From contig NC_082415.1 of assembly GCF_004011695.2 (NCBI RefSeq), positions 248,001-312,000 on the forward strand: a stretch of DNA of 64,000 nt, given 5' to 3'. The notes under the pieces were generated by a model. That model saw only the letters and a list, made by a program, of their open reading frames with translations. It was not told where the DNA came from and made no database searches. The position numbers were made by a program, and so were the translations under genes. This document shows positions 54,509 through 64,000 of this stretch, piece by piece. Every line of letters begins with the position of its first letter. Position 1 is the stretch's first letter. Source of the stretch: Ascochyta rabiei (taxonomy: Eukaryota; Ascomycota; Dothideomycetes; Pleosporales; Didymellaceae).

Positions 54509-57500
54509 ATGTGGCACGCCAAGCTTTGTAACGTATAGGATTTGGTGGATCTAGACGCTAAAGACGCCCTAGGGATGCACGATAGAGCCCCTAGGCTACC
54601 TATCATAGGCTCCGCCCCCACCCGACCGCCGGCTTAATTAACCTGAGCCCAGAGCGTCTAACCCGACAAGCCTCCTGCAGGCCTAACGATCCTTAAGACC
54701 TACAACTAAGAGCTCCTTAGGTACAAAATAAGAGCGAGCAAGTGGGCAGCTAAGGCCGAGCGCCTTTAGAAGCTCTGGAACTAGGTTAATACTACAGTAA
54801 GCCTAGCAATCCTGTTACTAGTAATAGTGAAGCTTGTTACCTAAAACACCACGACGCTACAATCGCTTGTACGAGCCCTAAAGGAGGAGCTTACTCTAAC
54901 AGATATAAGCACTAAAAACCAGGTCAGAGTAGAGTACAGGCAGTACCTAGGAGCTGCTAGGTAAGGCTAAGCCGCTCTACAGGATTAGTATTAGAAATAG
55001 TTATACCTGTATATGCGAGCCAAGTTATATAAGCTCTCTAAGGTTACTAGAGAGCTTGCTGTACAAGACTTCTTAGATGCCTTAAGCTACTAGATTGCCC
55101 TAGAGTAGGCCCGCACAATAAGCTAAAGGATTATCTAGGACAGTATCCTAGGGCTTAAAACGCTTAATCTAGACTAGGTTTTAAGGGTCTTTAGTAGGTT
55201 AATGTATAAGCATACTATAAGATTAGGTAAAGATAACCCAGGCGTTTTTGCAACCTTTAGTACCTGCTTAGACGCTCTATCTAGCCAAAATAACGCGGGC
55301 GGGAGCTCTAGGAACAACGCCAGCAGCTTCTTAGGATGCGTCTGCCCTTATAAACAAAAAAGCAAGACCCACAAATAGAAGCCTACTAATTGCTGTTTCC
55401 TTAAAACTGCTGTTAGAGGGAGCTCCTTACCACCTGTTCAGATAAGCAAAAAGAACAAGCAAGAGACTTGCTAGAGGCTTAGATACCAAGAGCACAAGGA
55501 AACCTAAAAGGTAATAGAGCGGCTCAGATAGACTGCAAACGCTCTATTAGCTATTACTTCAGCTGCCACTAGCCAAACTAAGAAAGTAGAGTTTCCTGGC
55601 AACGTCTAAGCAGCTCTAATTAATCTAAAATTAATAACAAATCTAGTAGAGAACGTGGGATCTAGGGTATACAACCTTATGGATTTTAACACTTATCTAT
55701 TAATAGATAGTACTATTTTAGACAATAGAGCTGCTACGCACCTAGTTAACAGCGCTAATTGGCTAGTACCTAGATCTTTCTGCCCTGCTGGGCCTACCGA
55801 CACGGTAGAAGTAGGTACCTAGGCGCTCCCTATATCCGGACAAGGAGCTTACTTGTTTAAGAATGCTCTGTACAGAAAGCGCAGCCTATACACTAAGAAC
55901 CTGCTCCTTTAGAACATTGTAGTTGTAGAAGGATTCTATGTTAATATAATCTTAGAAGCTTGCCTTTAAGAGAAAGGAGTCTAGTACCTAGGTCTAGACA
56001 GCTCTCTTTGTGTAGGATATATTAAAGATCTTAATAGAAGCGTTGTATGTGCTACTCTTAAGCGCGCTTATAACCTTACTTTCCTTAAATATAAGCTACT
56101 TTCTCTCTATCCTCCCATCCTCAACGCAGTAACAACAAAGCGATCCTATGAATCTTACCCACGCAGCTTGCCTAAACAGCTGTAGCACGCCTAAGATAGT
56201 CATCTAGGCCTAGAGGCTCTTTAAGCGCTAGTAACAAAGGCGCGCAGCGTGCGTATCAACGGGACGCTCTAAAAAGATTGTGAGATTTGCTTAACAACCT
56301 ACGCTAAGAAAGTAATATTACAGAGAAAGAGAGAGAGACCAGCACAACTGTTTTAGAGAGTTAGCTAGGACCTGTTTAATATGCTGTTAGGTAGGGAAGG
56401 CGAATTATAGACGCTTGTAATTAAGGAGTACTATAGTAGGAAGCTCTTTGTGTTTACCTTATAAGGTAAAACGTAACTAGAGATCTTATAGGTCCTTATA
56501 AACTTTATAAGCTAGGTACATACCTAGTCTAAGCTCTAAATCTACAAAATTAGCTAAGACAATAATATAGTAACACTCCTGTAGAAAGGAAGCTCAGCAT
56601 ATAAGCGCTGGGCGCTTAATTAGGAAATAGATATAGATCCCTCTCCTCTATACACACACAAGCCGAATAGAGGAGCAGAAAGAGCTGGTTAAGAGATAAT
56701 TACAAAATCTATCAAGATGAGGAGCGGAGCAAATCTACCCTAGAAGCTCTAGCTAGAGATTGTTGTAGCGGCGGTATAGCTCTATAACATAAGCCTATTA
56801 CACGCACACAAGCTACAGAGCCTAAATAAGGAGCTTAATCTCTAGTTTACTTAGTATTTCTAATAGTATAAGCCAGAGCAGGTAAGGGTAGCAACAGCAG
56901 ATCTAAGACCTAATTGGAGCGGGATTTATGCCTACGGCTGCCGAGCCTACCCCTTAAACAAGGAACAAGCAGCTAGGCGTAATCAGAGGGGCTTTAAAGT
57001 CACTCTAAGGGGGCATATCAGCTACCTTGTAGGGTACTAAGTATCTAACATCTATTAGATATAGGTCCCTATAATTAACCAGGTTATAACAACGCGTAAC
57101 GTAACCTTTAATAAGAAGCTCTTTTATAATAGAGTAGATAAATCTACTACTATAAGCGCTGAAGAAGCAGAGGCAGTAGTAGAAATCCTCTATAAACCTG
57201 GCAAGATTACAAACACAGGAGAAGCAATCAAGCTCCCTAACAGAGACCTGACGCTTAGTAAGTCCTCTGAGCATCAGCTTAGGGGTGACACTTGGGAGTA
57301 ATCTTAATTGCTAGATAGCTAGTCTAGTAACAAAGGAGCTCCTGAGACAGAGACTGTACGCGCGGCAAGCTTGGCCAGCAAGCCGCTGGAGATCTGTGCA
57401 GAACGACACCAAGAAACAGGCCTCCTATCCCCTAACCTAACGCCTAAGCCAGAGCCACTAGCCTTAGGCGGGAAAGCTCCTGAAGAGGAGAATCTAACTG

Positions 57501-59577
57501 ACGGCTCACAGGAAGTGCACTTACCTGATTAGGAAGGGAGCGCGCCAGTAGATAACGAGGATCTTAAGGAAGAAGATCCACCAAGACCTGCATTACTAAT
57601 TGTTCTAATACCTTCTTAAAGGACAACAGGAGTAGATAAGGCAGTAACAAGACGCTTGTATTAACAGAGAGTCTAGGGTCTAGCTATAAGGCGGAGCCGC
57701 CAGATAGATAACCACAAGCGCAATAAACCTGCTAATAATTATAAGGATAGAGCAGGACAGTACTTAGTAATAAGCTCTATAAGAAAGCACGGGTACTCCT
57801 AGCTTATCTACCCACTGTTTAAACATACAAACAAATATGGCATAAGTAGAAGAGAGCTTGTTACTATCTACACAGTGCTCGCGGCGTCTGTCTTAAAGAA
57901 GGAAAAAATCCCTTTAGAGCAGCGCACGCACTGTAACAAGCTCCCACCTTTGCTAAAGAAATGGAAGGATCTCGCCTACTACCTACTAGGAGCTCTATTT
58001 CGCCAGGCTTGTAAGAAAGAGATAGCTACACTTATAGAAAAGAGAACCTAGAAAGAAATAGACCAAGCAAGCGCCTTAGCTAGGCCTCTGCTGCTTAAAT
58101 AGGTCTTCACATATAAGCTAGATTAAGATAGTTACTTTCTTAAATGTAAGGTAAGGATCTGTGTACGCAGAGATCTACAGGCTAAGGATTTAATTGTCTC
58201 AACCTACACCACAACGCTCGCCTCTAGGTCTTTTTGCACTATGGTGGCAATAGCTGCCTAGTTTAACCTAGAGCTCCATCAGTATGACGTCGCAGGCGCG
58301 TTTCTTAACGCGAGCCGCCAGGACCAACCCTAAGTGCTCTGCGAGCTGCCAGATAGCTTTACAAAACCTAAGAAGGTAGTCCTACTTCTACAGGCTCTAT
58401 ATGGGTTACGTGATTCGCCGGTTCTATGGTATAAAGAGCTCTTAGCTACTCTCTAGAAGCTTGGCCTAATTGCGTTAAAAGAGGAACCTTACTTGTTCTA
58501 TAACGCTAAACGCTAGATAGTGCTACTGTTCTATGTAGACGATATTCTGCTAGCCTATTATAAGGACAATTAAGCTGCTGCAAAGCATCTTATAAGCTTA
58601 TTAATGGCTAAATACTAGATAGAAGACTATAGAGCTGCTGAATAGTTTCTAGAAGTGCGTATTATCCGCGATAGAACTGCTAGAACTAGTACACTCGCGC
58701 ACGACGCCTATATTAACAAGCTTGCTACTAAATTTAGAGTAGTAGAGAAGGGATCCTTCCTAACAGTCCCCTTCCTAATAGAAGAGCTACTTAAGCATAA
58801 CAGGCAAGCTTTAAAGCAAGAAGTTAAAGCGTTTTAAGAGTAGGTAGGATCTATCCTCTACATAGTAATTATAATCCAACTAGATGTAGCGTATGCCGCC
58901 TCTTAGCTGTCCTATTATCTTATAAATCTAGGAGCTGCTTACTTTAAGGCAGTAGCTTAGGTTATAGCTTACCTCTATTAAACGAAGCACCTAGGGATAC
59001 AGTACGGAGCTTACTAAGGCAGCTAATTGCTTATCTGTAGGGACGCGTTATTTGCTAACGATTAGGAGACTAGACGCTCCTCTTAGGGGTATATTGTGCA
59101 GCTCTTTAGTAGTCTAATTATCTAGAAAGCAGCACGTTAATTAACAGTGACGACTTTGACTACTAAAGCTGAGTTATTAGCGTTAGAGCATGTGGCTAAG
59201 GAAGCAGCAGCTCTTAAACAGTTTCTACACGAACTTTAGCTAGACTTAGGGTTGCTGTAGGAGATTTTCTGCAACAACTAACAAACAATGTAATTAGTAG
59301 TAGAAGAGAGTAAGCAGCTTACTACTTGGCTGCGCTATGTAGATATCCAGAATATGTAGTTAAAACAAGAGTACGCCAGGGGAAATCTCCAGGTAACGTA
59401 CCTCAAAACGAGCGAGATGCCAGCCAACAGTCTTACAAAAGCGCTCCCCAGAGAGGCTCACAAGCGCTTTGTCTCACACCTGAACCTGTTTAGCATTAAT
59501 CACATAGAAAAAGAGTATGTTAAGAGAGAGGCAGAAGATTGTGGTATTGCTGGGGAGGACAACCCCCTCCCTAAATA
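54509..59577 (+). pseudogene. Copia-4 Gag-Pol polyprotein, single frame
   Basis: From ATG 54509 one frame stays in phase for about 1690 codons; interruptions are TAG/TAA at Gln/Trp. Gag lies at about 54700-55600. Protease: ILDNRAATHLVN at 55718-55753, where DNR stands for DSG (AGT to AAT, GGA to AGA). Integrase zinc region: HLGLEAL and CEICLTTYAKK near 56200-56320, core to about 56900. A Glu/Pro-rich linker lies near 57350-57620. RT from about 57890: HQYDVAGAFLNA near 58280, LLLQALYGLRDSPVLWYKEL near 58385, intact YVDDILLAY at 58532-58558. RNase H near 58900-59330 (DQETRRSSQGYIVQLF, KAELLALEHVAKE). The stop may be TAG 59575 or later. Single-ORF design contrasts with the frameshifted gypsy-A. 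Confidence 0.88.
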
Positions 59578-60117
59578 GGCAAAAGAGCACCTGTAACTAC
59601 CAGTGGCAGCTCTTTCAAGCGCTTAACTAACAGCTACAGGGCTTAGCAAATTCTTTAAACTATGTATAGGGAGGACAGCCCCCTCCCTATAGGTATCTAG
59701 CAGCTCTAAAACCTAACCTAACTAAGGAGGGTACTTAGAAGAAGTACCTATCCTTAATTAGGCCCTTTACTACGCAGAGAGCGCAGCGCAGATTAGTCGC
59801 CTGCTATAAGCTTGTTAGCTAATAAAAAACAACAAGTTATAATTGCTTACAGAAGTCGTCACTCTACCCAAGCAAACAAGCTTGTTAACTAGCTTAATCC
59901 TAAAGGGCTTAAGGCGGATGTTGCTAAACAAGCTGTTAGACTACTATTTACAAGCGCTATTTAAACAAAACCTACAGGAGGCAGCACAAATGCCCTTAGG
60001 TACAACGCTAGCAGCGCCTTCCCTGCCTACTAACACGATTAACGCACACAGGCACTGAACTGTTCACTATAAGCGCGTTAACACAGCGCTCGCAGGGAAT
60101 AATCCTGCGAGCGCCCT

Positions 60118-60400
60118 GCGACGGGTCGCGAGCTGGTGGGGGGGGCGCGGGCAGCGCGCGAGGTGGCGGCGGCAGCAGCGAGGCTGCATAGGCGGCGGCG
60201 GTAAGGGCAGCAGCAGCGGCAGTAGCAGCAGCAGCAGCAGAAGGAGCAGCCAAAGCCGCAGGCGCAGGCTCGGGCGCGGTTGTGGTTGTGGTTGTGGTTA
60301 TGGTCGTGGTCGTGGGTGTGGGCACGGGCGCGGCAGAGCCGCTGGCGGCACGGGCAGCAGCTCAGGCGGCGGTAGCGGCGGCAGTGCGCGCAAGGCGCTT
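60118..60400. repeat. GC-rich trinucleotide-like tract
   Basis: GGC, GCA and GTGGTC/GTGGTT repeats, far GC-richer than the rest of the window. It encodes the Ala/Pro/Thr-rich part of the antisense frame. Many CAG triplets are unmutated here. Confidence 0.85.
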
Positions 60401-60414
60401 AAATTTAGGTTCTC

Positions 60415-60600
60415 TCTATAGGCCAAAGTCAGCAAAACCTCTAAAAAGAGCTAGTAAAACAAGGTCAGGAAGCTTGAATAGATGCTGTCTAAAAAAAAAG
60501 CCTTTAAGGCTATAGAAAGCGCTAAAGCTAACCAAACTACTTAAAAGAGCTGGTAAACAAAGACAGGAAGCTTGAATAGACGCTCCCCTAAGCTATCACA
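60415..60600. repeat. Direct repeat of about 65 bp
   Basis: AAAAGAGCTAGTAAAACAAGG-like sequence with GGAAGCTTGAATAGATGCT (60440-60485) recurs as AAAAGAGCTGGTAAACAAAG with GGAAGCTTGAATAGACGCT (60542-60585), inside the copia-4 3' region. Confidence 0.75.
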
Positions 60601-60610
60601 ACTACAGAGG

Positions 60611-61135
60611 AAACGCAAACCTAGTAAAACAACAAAGAAGCATGTAGGGTAGGTCTAAGGAGCGTAAAACTAGTAATTGGTATACTTACGGCTATATTAA
60701 TAGAGATAGTTAAAGAAACAGAGAAAAACAAGCAGGTAAGCTAGTTATATAGATCTCTAAAACGCCTAGTAAAAGTAAGAGTAAATGCAACTTTCTCTAG
60801 GCAGCACGACGTTACTAGCTTAATAGCAAACAGACAATTACTAGTCTATACTATCCCTCTTATCTAATAAGGTTTATAAGAAACAAGCATAGGAAAGGAT
60901 ACTTAGTAGCTTGGTAACAAGGAATCTGCAGCTAAATAAGCGTCTGCCACCTACTTCAGCCGCTTAGCAGAACAATTAGAGTTAGCAACAGGTTACAATT
61001 AAACTAAGACTACTAGAGAGTATTAAAACTACTAACTACAAGCTTAGAAATCTAGTTTAAGAATTTAAGAGCCTGATTACCTATGCAGTAGCTATTAGAA
61101 GACAGGCAATCCTGGCTAGGATCACCTGGGGGGTG
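60611..61135. other. Copia-4 3' untranslated region, no gene supported
   Basis: AT-rich sequence with short open stretches on both strands and no recognised motif. A weak purine run CCTGGGGGGTG precedes the 3' LTR. Confidence 0.45.
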
Positions 61136-61388
61136 TGTCGCGCAGCTAAGCCTGTAGATAACTAATAGGGTGCTCCCCTATCTAATTAAGCTTGCAGATT
61201 ATTGTTAAGTGGCTCCTTTCTCCACAATTAACCACCGAGCTCCTAAGGGTCGCCTACAAAGCTTAAGTAAGCGAGATCACGTAATAACTAAATTTCCTTT
61301 ATACTTAAGCAACACGTTACACATTAAATATATAGACACTAATTAAATTAATTAATGACCTAAGTCTAGTCCTCCAAGCTCTGTTACA
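61136..61388 (+). repeat. Copia-4 3' LTR
   Basis: 253 bp, TGTCGCGCAGC to CTCTGTTACA, exactly the length of the 5' LTR. Confidence 0.9.
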
Positions 61389-62137
61389 AATAACTATTAA
61401 CTTATCCTTTAAAAGAACATTACAGCCCTTACCTTCCATTAACACTATTATAACTGTCTTTAGTTTTTAGGCATAGTCTTCTTCTTTTAAAAGGCCTACC
61501 TCTTAATCTGCATTAAGGTTTATAATAATAGTGCTACTAGTAACCCTAATATTACCTTAGGTATGGTGTTCTTGCGCGTATAGGTTAACAGTAGTTAGTA
61601 GTTAAACTACTACGTACTATTCCCTCTTAAGCTGCTTCTAAATGCCCTCTATTACTGTTTTTACAATATACGTCTCTAACATGTTACAGATATTACTCTA
61701 TAGGTTTTTAGCTAATCTCTATATAAGACGTGCTTGCTAGTTAAGGTAGACCTATTAGTTCTAGATTAGCTTTTCTTAGTCTACGCATGCTAACGCTAGG
61801 TAGCCTTTCCTTCTATAAGCATAAAAAACTATTAGGCCTCTTAGCTAGCTATGTCCCTGCGGCGTTGTCCTAGCTAGAAAAAGCCCTTCTTATTTAGTAA
61901 TACGGTATTAATTAAAGCTAGTAAGGTTTTGCGTCTTAATAGGGCTTTAGTATTACCTTTTAAGACCTATAAGGGCTATACTAACTTTCTGTTATATATC
62001 TTTATACGAAGTCAGTTCTGCTTCCTACAGCTTCTAAGGGGTAAGTAAGAGACTTATGCTGTTAAGCTTAATCCTAGAGAACTTCCTAATAACGCTATTA
62101 ACTTCTCCTTATGTAGGCTAATGCCCTAGTAGCATTT
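61389..62137 (-). pseudogene. Unidentified RIP-damaged reading frame
   Basis: On the reverse strand one frame runs through most of this stretch, starting near 62132 (ATGCTACTAGGGCAT), with only TAG/TAA interruptions at plausible Gln sites. Recognisable peptides include VNSVIRKFSRIKLNSISLL, RGLIVFYAYRRKGYLALACV, CNMLETYIVKTVIEGI and KLKTVIIVLMEGKG. It looks like an element-encoded protein, perhaps a gag or accessory frame, but I cannot name it. It is truncated on the left by copia-4 and on the right by a gypsy-A LTR. Confidence 0.4.
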
Positions 62138-62591
62138 TGTTACGATCCTGTGCCAGGGCACGGCACAAACATAAGTACTAGCTAACTAAGACCCCTAACT
62201 CCGCCCTAAAGGAACGAACAGTAGAGAAGGATAGAACAGAAAGAGTTATTATGTAACTGCTTGTTAATAAGCATAGTACAATATGCTTGTCTATAAGCAC
62301 CCTTATTAATTTTATTAGACTAACTCTAGTTACTTATTAATAAGTATTGTATCTTCTTAGTATATAACTAGTAGAAACACAACCCTTATAGTTTATTTTT
62401 AACCTTATTAATTAAGTTCTCTCTAGAATCTTAACCTGCGCTTAAACTAGATAGTCTACTCTGTACTATTTAGTGTACCCTATCTTTATAAGCTTTGCTT
62501 AGTTAATAACCCTAACTAATCTACTAGTACTTATTCCTAAGAACTAATAGAATTAGTGCTTAAAGTCTTTAACTAAAGTACAACTTTAACA
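62138..62591 (+). repeat. Gypsy-A4 5' LTR
   Basis: 454 bp, TGTTACGATCC to CTTTAACA, about 33 bp shorter than in A1 because one of the dyad segments is missing. Confidence 0.88.
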
Positions 62592-62608
62592 TTTTAAACA
62601 CTACTAAG

Positions 62609-63677
62609 ATAAGTACTATTAGATCCTGTGCTACCTTTAGTAACTCTATGTCTAGCAACATTAATATAGATGTAACTATTACTACTAGCACTATAAATAT
62701 TAATAAGCCTTACCTTTACTATAGAGATTATAGTAAGCTTAATAACTAGCTTATATAGTAAGACCTCTTCTTTACCTTCTAAGGTAAGAAGGTTCGTAAG
62801 GCTAAAGAAATAGTCCTTGCAGCTAGCTACATGCGTAGCAAAGCGTTTACCTAGATTAAGCCATTTATTCAGTAGTACAAAGCTAGTAAGGCCCTAGACA
62901 ACGTAGATAAATAAATAAAAGACTGTATCCTATTTTGAGATAATATTAAGCTAATCTTTAGAGTCTCTAATAAACTATATATTACTTAACGTAATATTTA
63001 GAAGATTAGATAGGACAAGTTAGCTACTAACTACGCTGTAGAATTTTAGTAGCTTACTACTAACACTATCTAGAACAATATTGCCCTAATTACTATATTT
63101 TAACAAGAATTAAAACCTAAGGTTAAGGAAGAACTTATGCGCACCAGCCTAAGCATAGAAACCCTTAACAAGCTTATTAATACTGCTATTAACATTAACG
63201 TATAACTCTACAAACTTTAGTAAGAACTTTAAGATAACCCTAGAGCACGTACTTCTGTTATTGCTACTAACAGTCTGCTACGAAGGAACTAGTAGTGTAA
63301 TAACTTAAATTAAGGATAGTAAGGAGGCTGTAATTAGCTAAATACTAGTTGTTGCATCTACAGCAACACTTAGAGTAGATACTACAGACCTAAAGTAATA
63401 GACCTCTTAAACCTTAATAAGGGACCACTAAAGGGATAGAATAAGAAGCCTAAGGGTGGTAACTAACACAGAGGCAGCAGGGACTGCTACAACTGTGGCA
63501 AACTAGGCTACTTTACTAGGGACTGCTAGATAAATAAGGTTTACTGCTAGTTAAATGTACTTACCTATAATTATAATAATACAAATACTAGTAAATAGGA
63601 AATTCTTACTAATAATATAGGACAACTGCTAGAAGACCTAGAGTCTAGTCTAGAGGACAATAATAACTGTATTGTGC
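62609..63677 (+). pseudogene. Gypsy-A4 Gag, N-terminal half, start codon lost
   Basis: Colinear with A1 Gag from its first codon; ATG is ATA here (ATAAGTACTATT near 62609), a TpG to TpA change. CCHC knuckle retained as CYNCGKLGYFTRDC near 63485-63526, with His changed to Tyr. The gene is cut at 63678 inside the acidic region by a fragment of a gypsy-A LTR. Confidence 0.8.
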
Positions 63678-63719
63678 TGTTACGATCCTGTGCTAGGGCA
63701 CAGCACAAACATAAGTACT
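63678..63719 (+). repeat. 42-bp 5' fragment of a gypsy-A LTR
   Basis: TGTTACGATCCTGTGC through CATAAGTACT, the first 42 bases of the LTR, joined on the right to unrelated gypsy integrase sequence. Confidence 0.8.
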
Positions 63720-64000
63720 TAAGAGAAAGTACTACTAGCTATAACTAATAAAGGACGTATATAAGTACATCTAAAGGTGTCCTATATACTAACTATATAA
63801 GATTAGAAGGTATAAGCTATAGGGATTGCTTATACTATTACTAGTACTAAACACAGCCTAGTAGTACTTCTCCCTTAACTTTGTAACAGACCTGCTAAAG
63901 TTAACAGACGCTAAGGGGAATAGGTATAACTCTATACTAGTCCTTATAGACTACTTTAGCAAGTACGTCTAGTACCTACCATACACTAAGACAATTACTG
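63720..64000 (+). pseudogene. Gypsy integrase fragment, runs off the window
   Basis: Forward frame with the end of an integrase zinc region and the start of the catalytic core: LNFVTDLLKLTDAKGNRYN and ILVLIDYFSKYV (about 63865-63970), where the family has SLDFVTDLP and DRFSKYV. The first core Asp is Asn in the LNFVT motif, a RIP-type change. Different from gypsy-A integrase. Truncated by the window edge. Confidence 0.75.

Larger units (their letters stand above)
59570..60610 (-). pseudogene. Copia-4 antisense accessory ORF, Cys-rich with Ala/Thr/Pro tract
   Basis: Reverse-strand frame opposite to the 3' end of pol. From 60325 it encodes a low-complexity stretch rich in Thr, Ala and Pro. The frame also extends upstream to about 60600 with one TGA and one TAG (KLPDLVLLALFRGFADFGL). 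Then comes a Cys region: IPCERC (about 60095-60110), PVCV, and RQGRRC-stop-RCT-stop-GHLCC, i.e. C-x2-C-x6-C if the first stop was Gln. The rest (VKGLIKDRYFF, PCSC) continues to about 59570 with stops mostly at Gln. The layout (basic/low-complexity part, paired CxxC motifs, tail-to-tail with pol) parallels the gypsy antisense frames. Start and end are approximate; function unknown. Confidence 0.5.
54024..61388 (+). mobile_element. Copia-4, complete Ty1/copia element of 7.4 kb
   Basis: 253-bp LTRs at 54024-54276 and 61136-61388. One gag-pol frame (54509 to about 59577), then 1.5 kb of extra 3' sequence with an antisense Cys-rich frame and a GC-rich tract. Flanks are CCTAA and AATAA, so no clean target duplication. 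The gypsy-D sequence on the left does not resume on the right, indicating a deletion or rearrangement at the right end. CpA-rich stretches survive better than in copia-1 to -3. Confidence 0.9.

Noticed and set aside
60282..60515. 77-aa forward Val/Ala-rich frame
   Set aside because: It overlaps the GC-rich tract; the reverse strand carries the frame with Cys motifs and better continuity.
1..64000. Alternative genetic code with TAG/TAA read as Gln
   Set aside because: Stops also replace Trp, start codons become ATA, and catalytic Asp/Cys/His change to Asn/Tyr, all in CpA/TpG context. RIP explains all of this; code reassignment explains only part.
1..64000. tRNA, rRNA or telomere repeats
   Set aside because: I looked for cloverleaf B-box sequences and TTAGGG arrays and saw none; only tRNA-complementary primer sites are present.

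Overview
This window looks like heterochromatic, transposon-packed DNA from a filamentous ascomycete with repeat-induced point mutation (RIP). I found no host gene that I would defend. TA steps are very frequent. Recognisable retrotransposon reading frames are broken almost only by TAG and TAA, sitting where the family has Gln or Trp. Catalytic Asp, Cys, His and start Met codons are changed by TpG>TpA or CpA>TpA. That is the RIP signature, not a reassigned code. Names such as gypsy-A or copia-3 are local labels, not database names.

Layout. 1-153: end of a TIR transposon. 154-606 and 21154-22533: two halves of an old gypsy-A copy (A0). Inside it lie an isolated gypsy-A LTR (607-1089), copia-1 (1125-6381), the 3' end of gypsy-C (6382-6775), a pogo/Fot1 transposase fragment (6776-6911 and 13909-14070), the best preserved element gypsy-A1 (6912-13903, TSD CGTAC) and the reverse-strand copy gypsy-A3 (14071-21153, with a (GA)n-bearing insert in one LTR). 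22534-23340: copia-3 and gypsy-A fragments. 23341-26510: a less mutated island with another pogo remnant, a small MITE, tandem repeats and a perfect hairpin. 27396-28170: a LINE-like ORF1 remnant. 28171-36217: copia-3 inserted into the LTR of another copia-3, with a fold-back MITE inside. 36218-38117: gypsy-B gag-protease. 38118-44602: gypsy-C, reverse strand. 44603-54023: gypsy-A LTR scrap and gypsy-D, interrupted by a complete pogo/Fot1 transposon (46650-53805), itself interrupted by copia-2 (47469-52790, TSD CAAAT). 54024-61388: copia-4. 61389-64000: an unidentified reading frame, another gypsy-A 5' end and a gypsy integrase piece.

How the parts work together. The autonomous elements carry gag, protease, integrase, RT and RNase H; gypsy-A pol ends in a chromodomain, which fits heterochromatin targeting. 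The most notable feature is that several families (gypsy-A, gypsy-D, gypsy-C and the unrelated copia-4) carry an extra reading frame on the opposite strand between pol and the 3' LTR. It runs tail-to-tail with pol and is usually Cys-rich. In gypsy-A it has Zn2Cys6 spacing and is exactly 507 bp in both copies. A second theme is that copia-1, -2 and -3 share a primer site matching the anticodon arm of tRNA-Lys(CUU), and copia-4 has one matching tRNA-Ile(UAU), which suggests half-tRNA priming. All translations were done by eye; no database search was possible.
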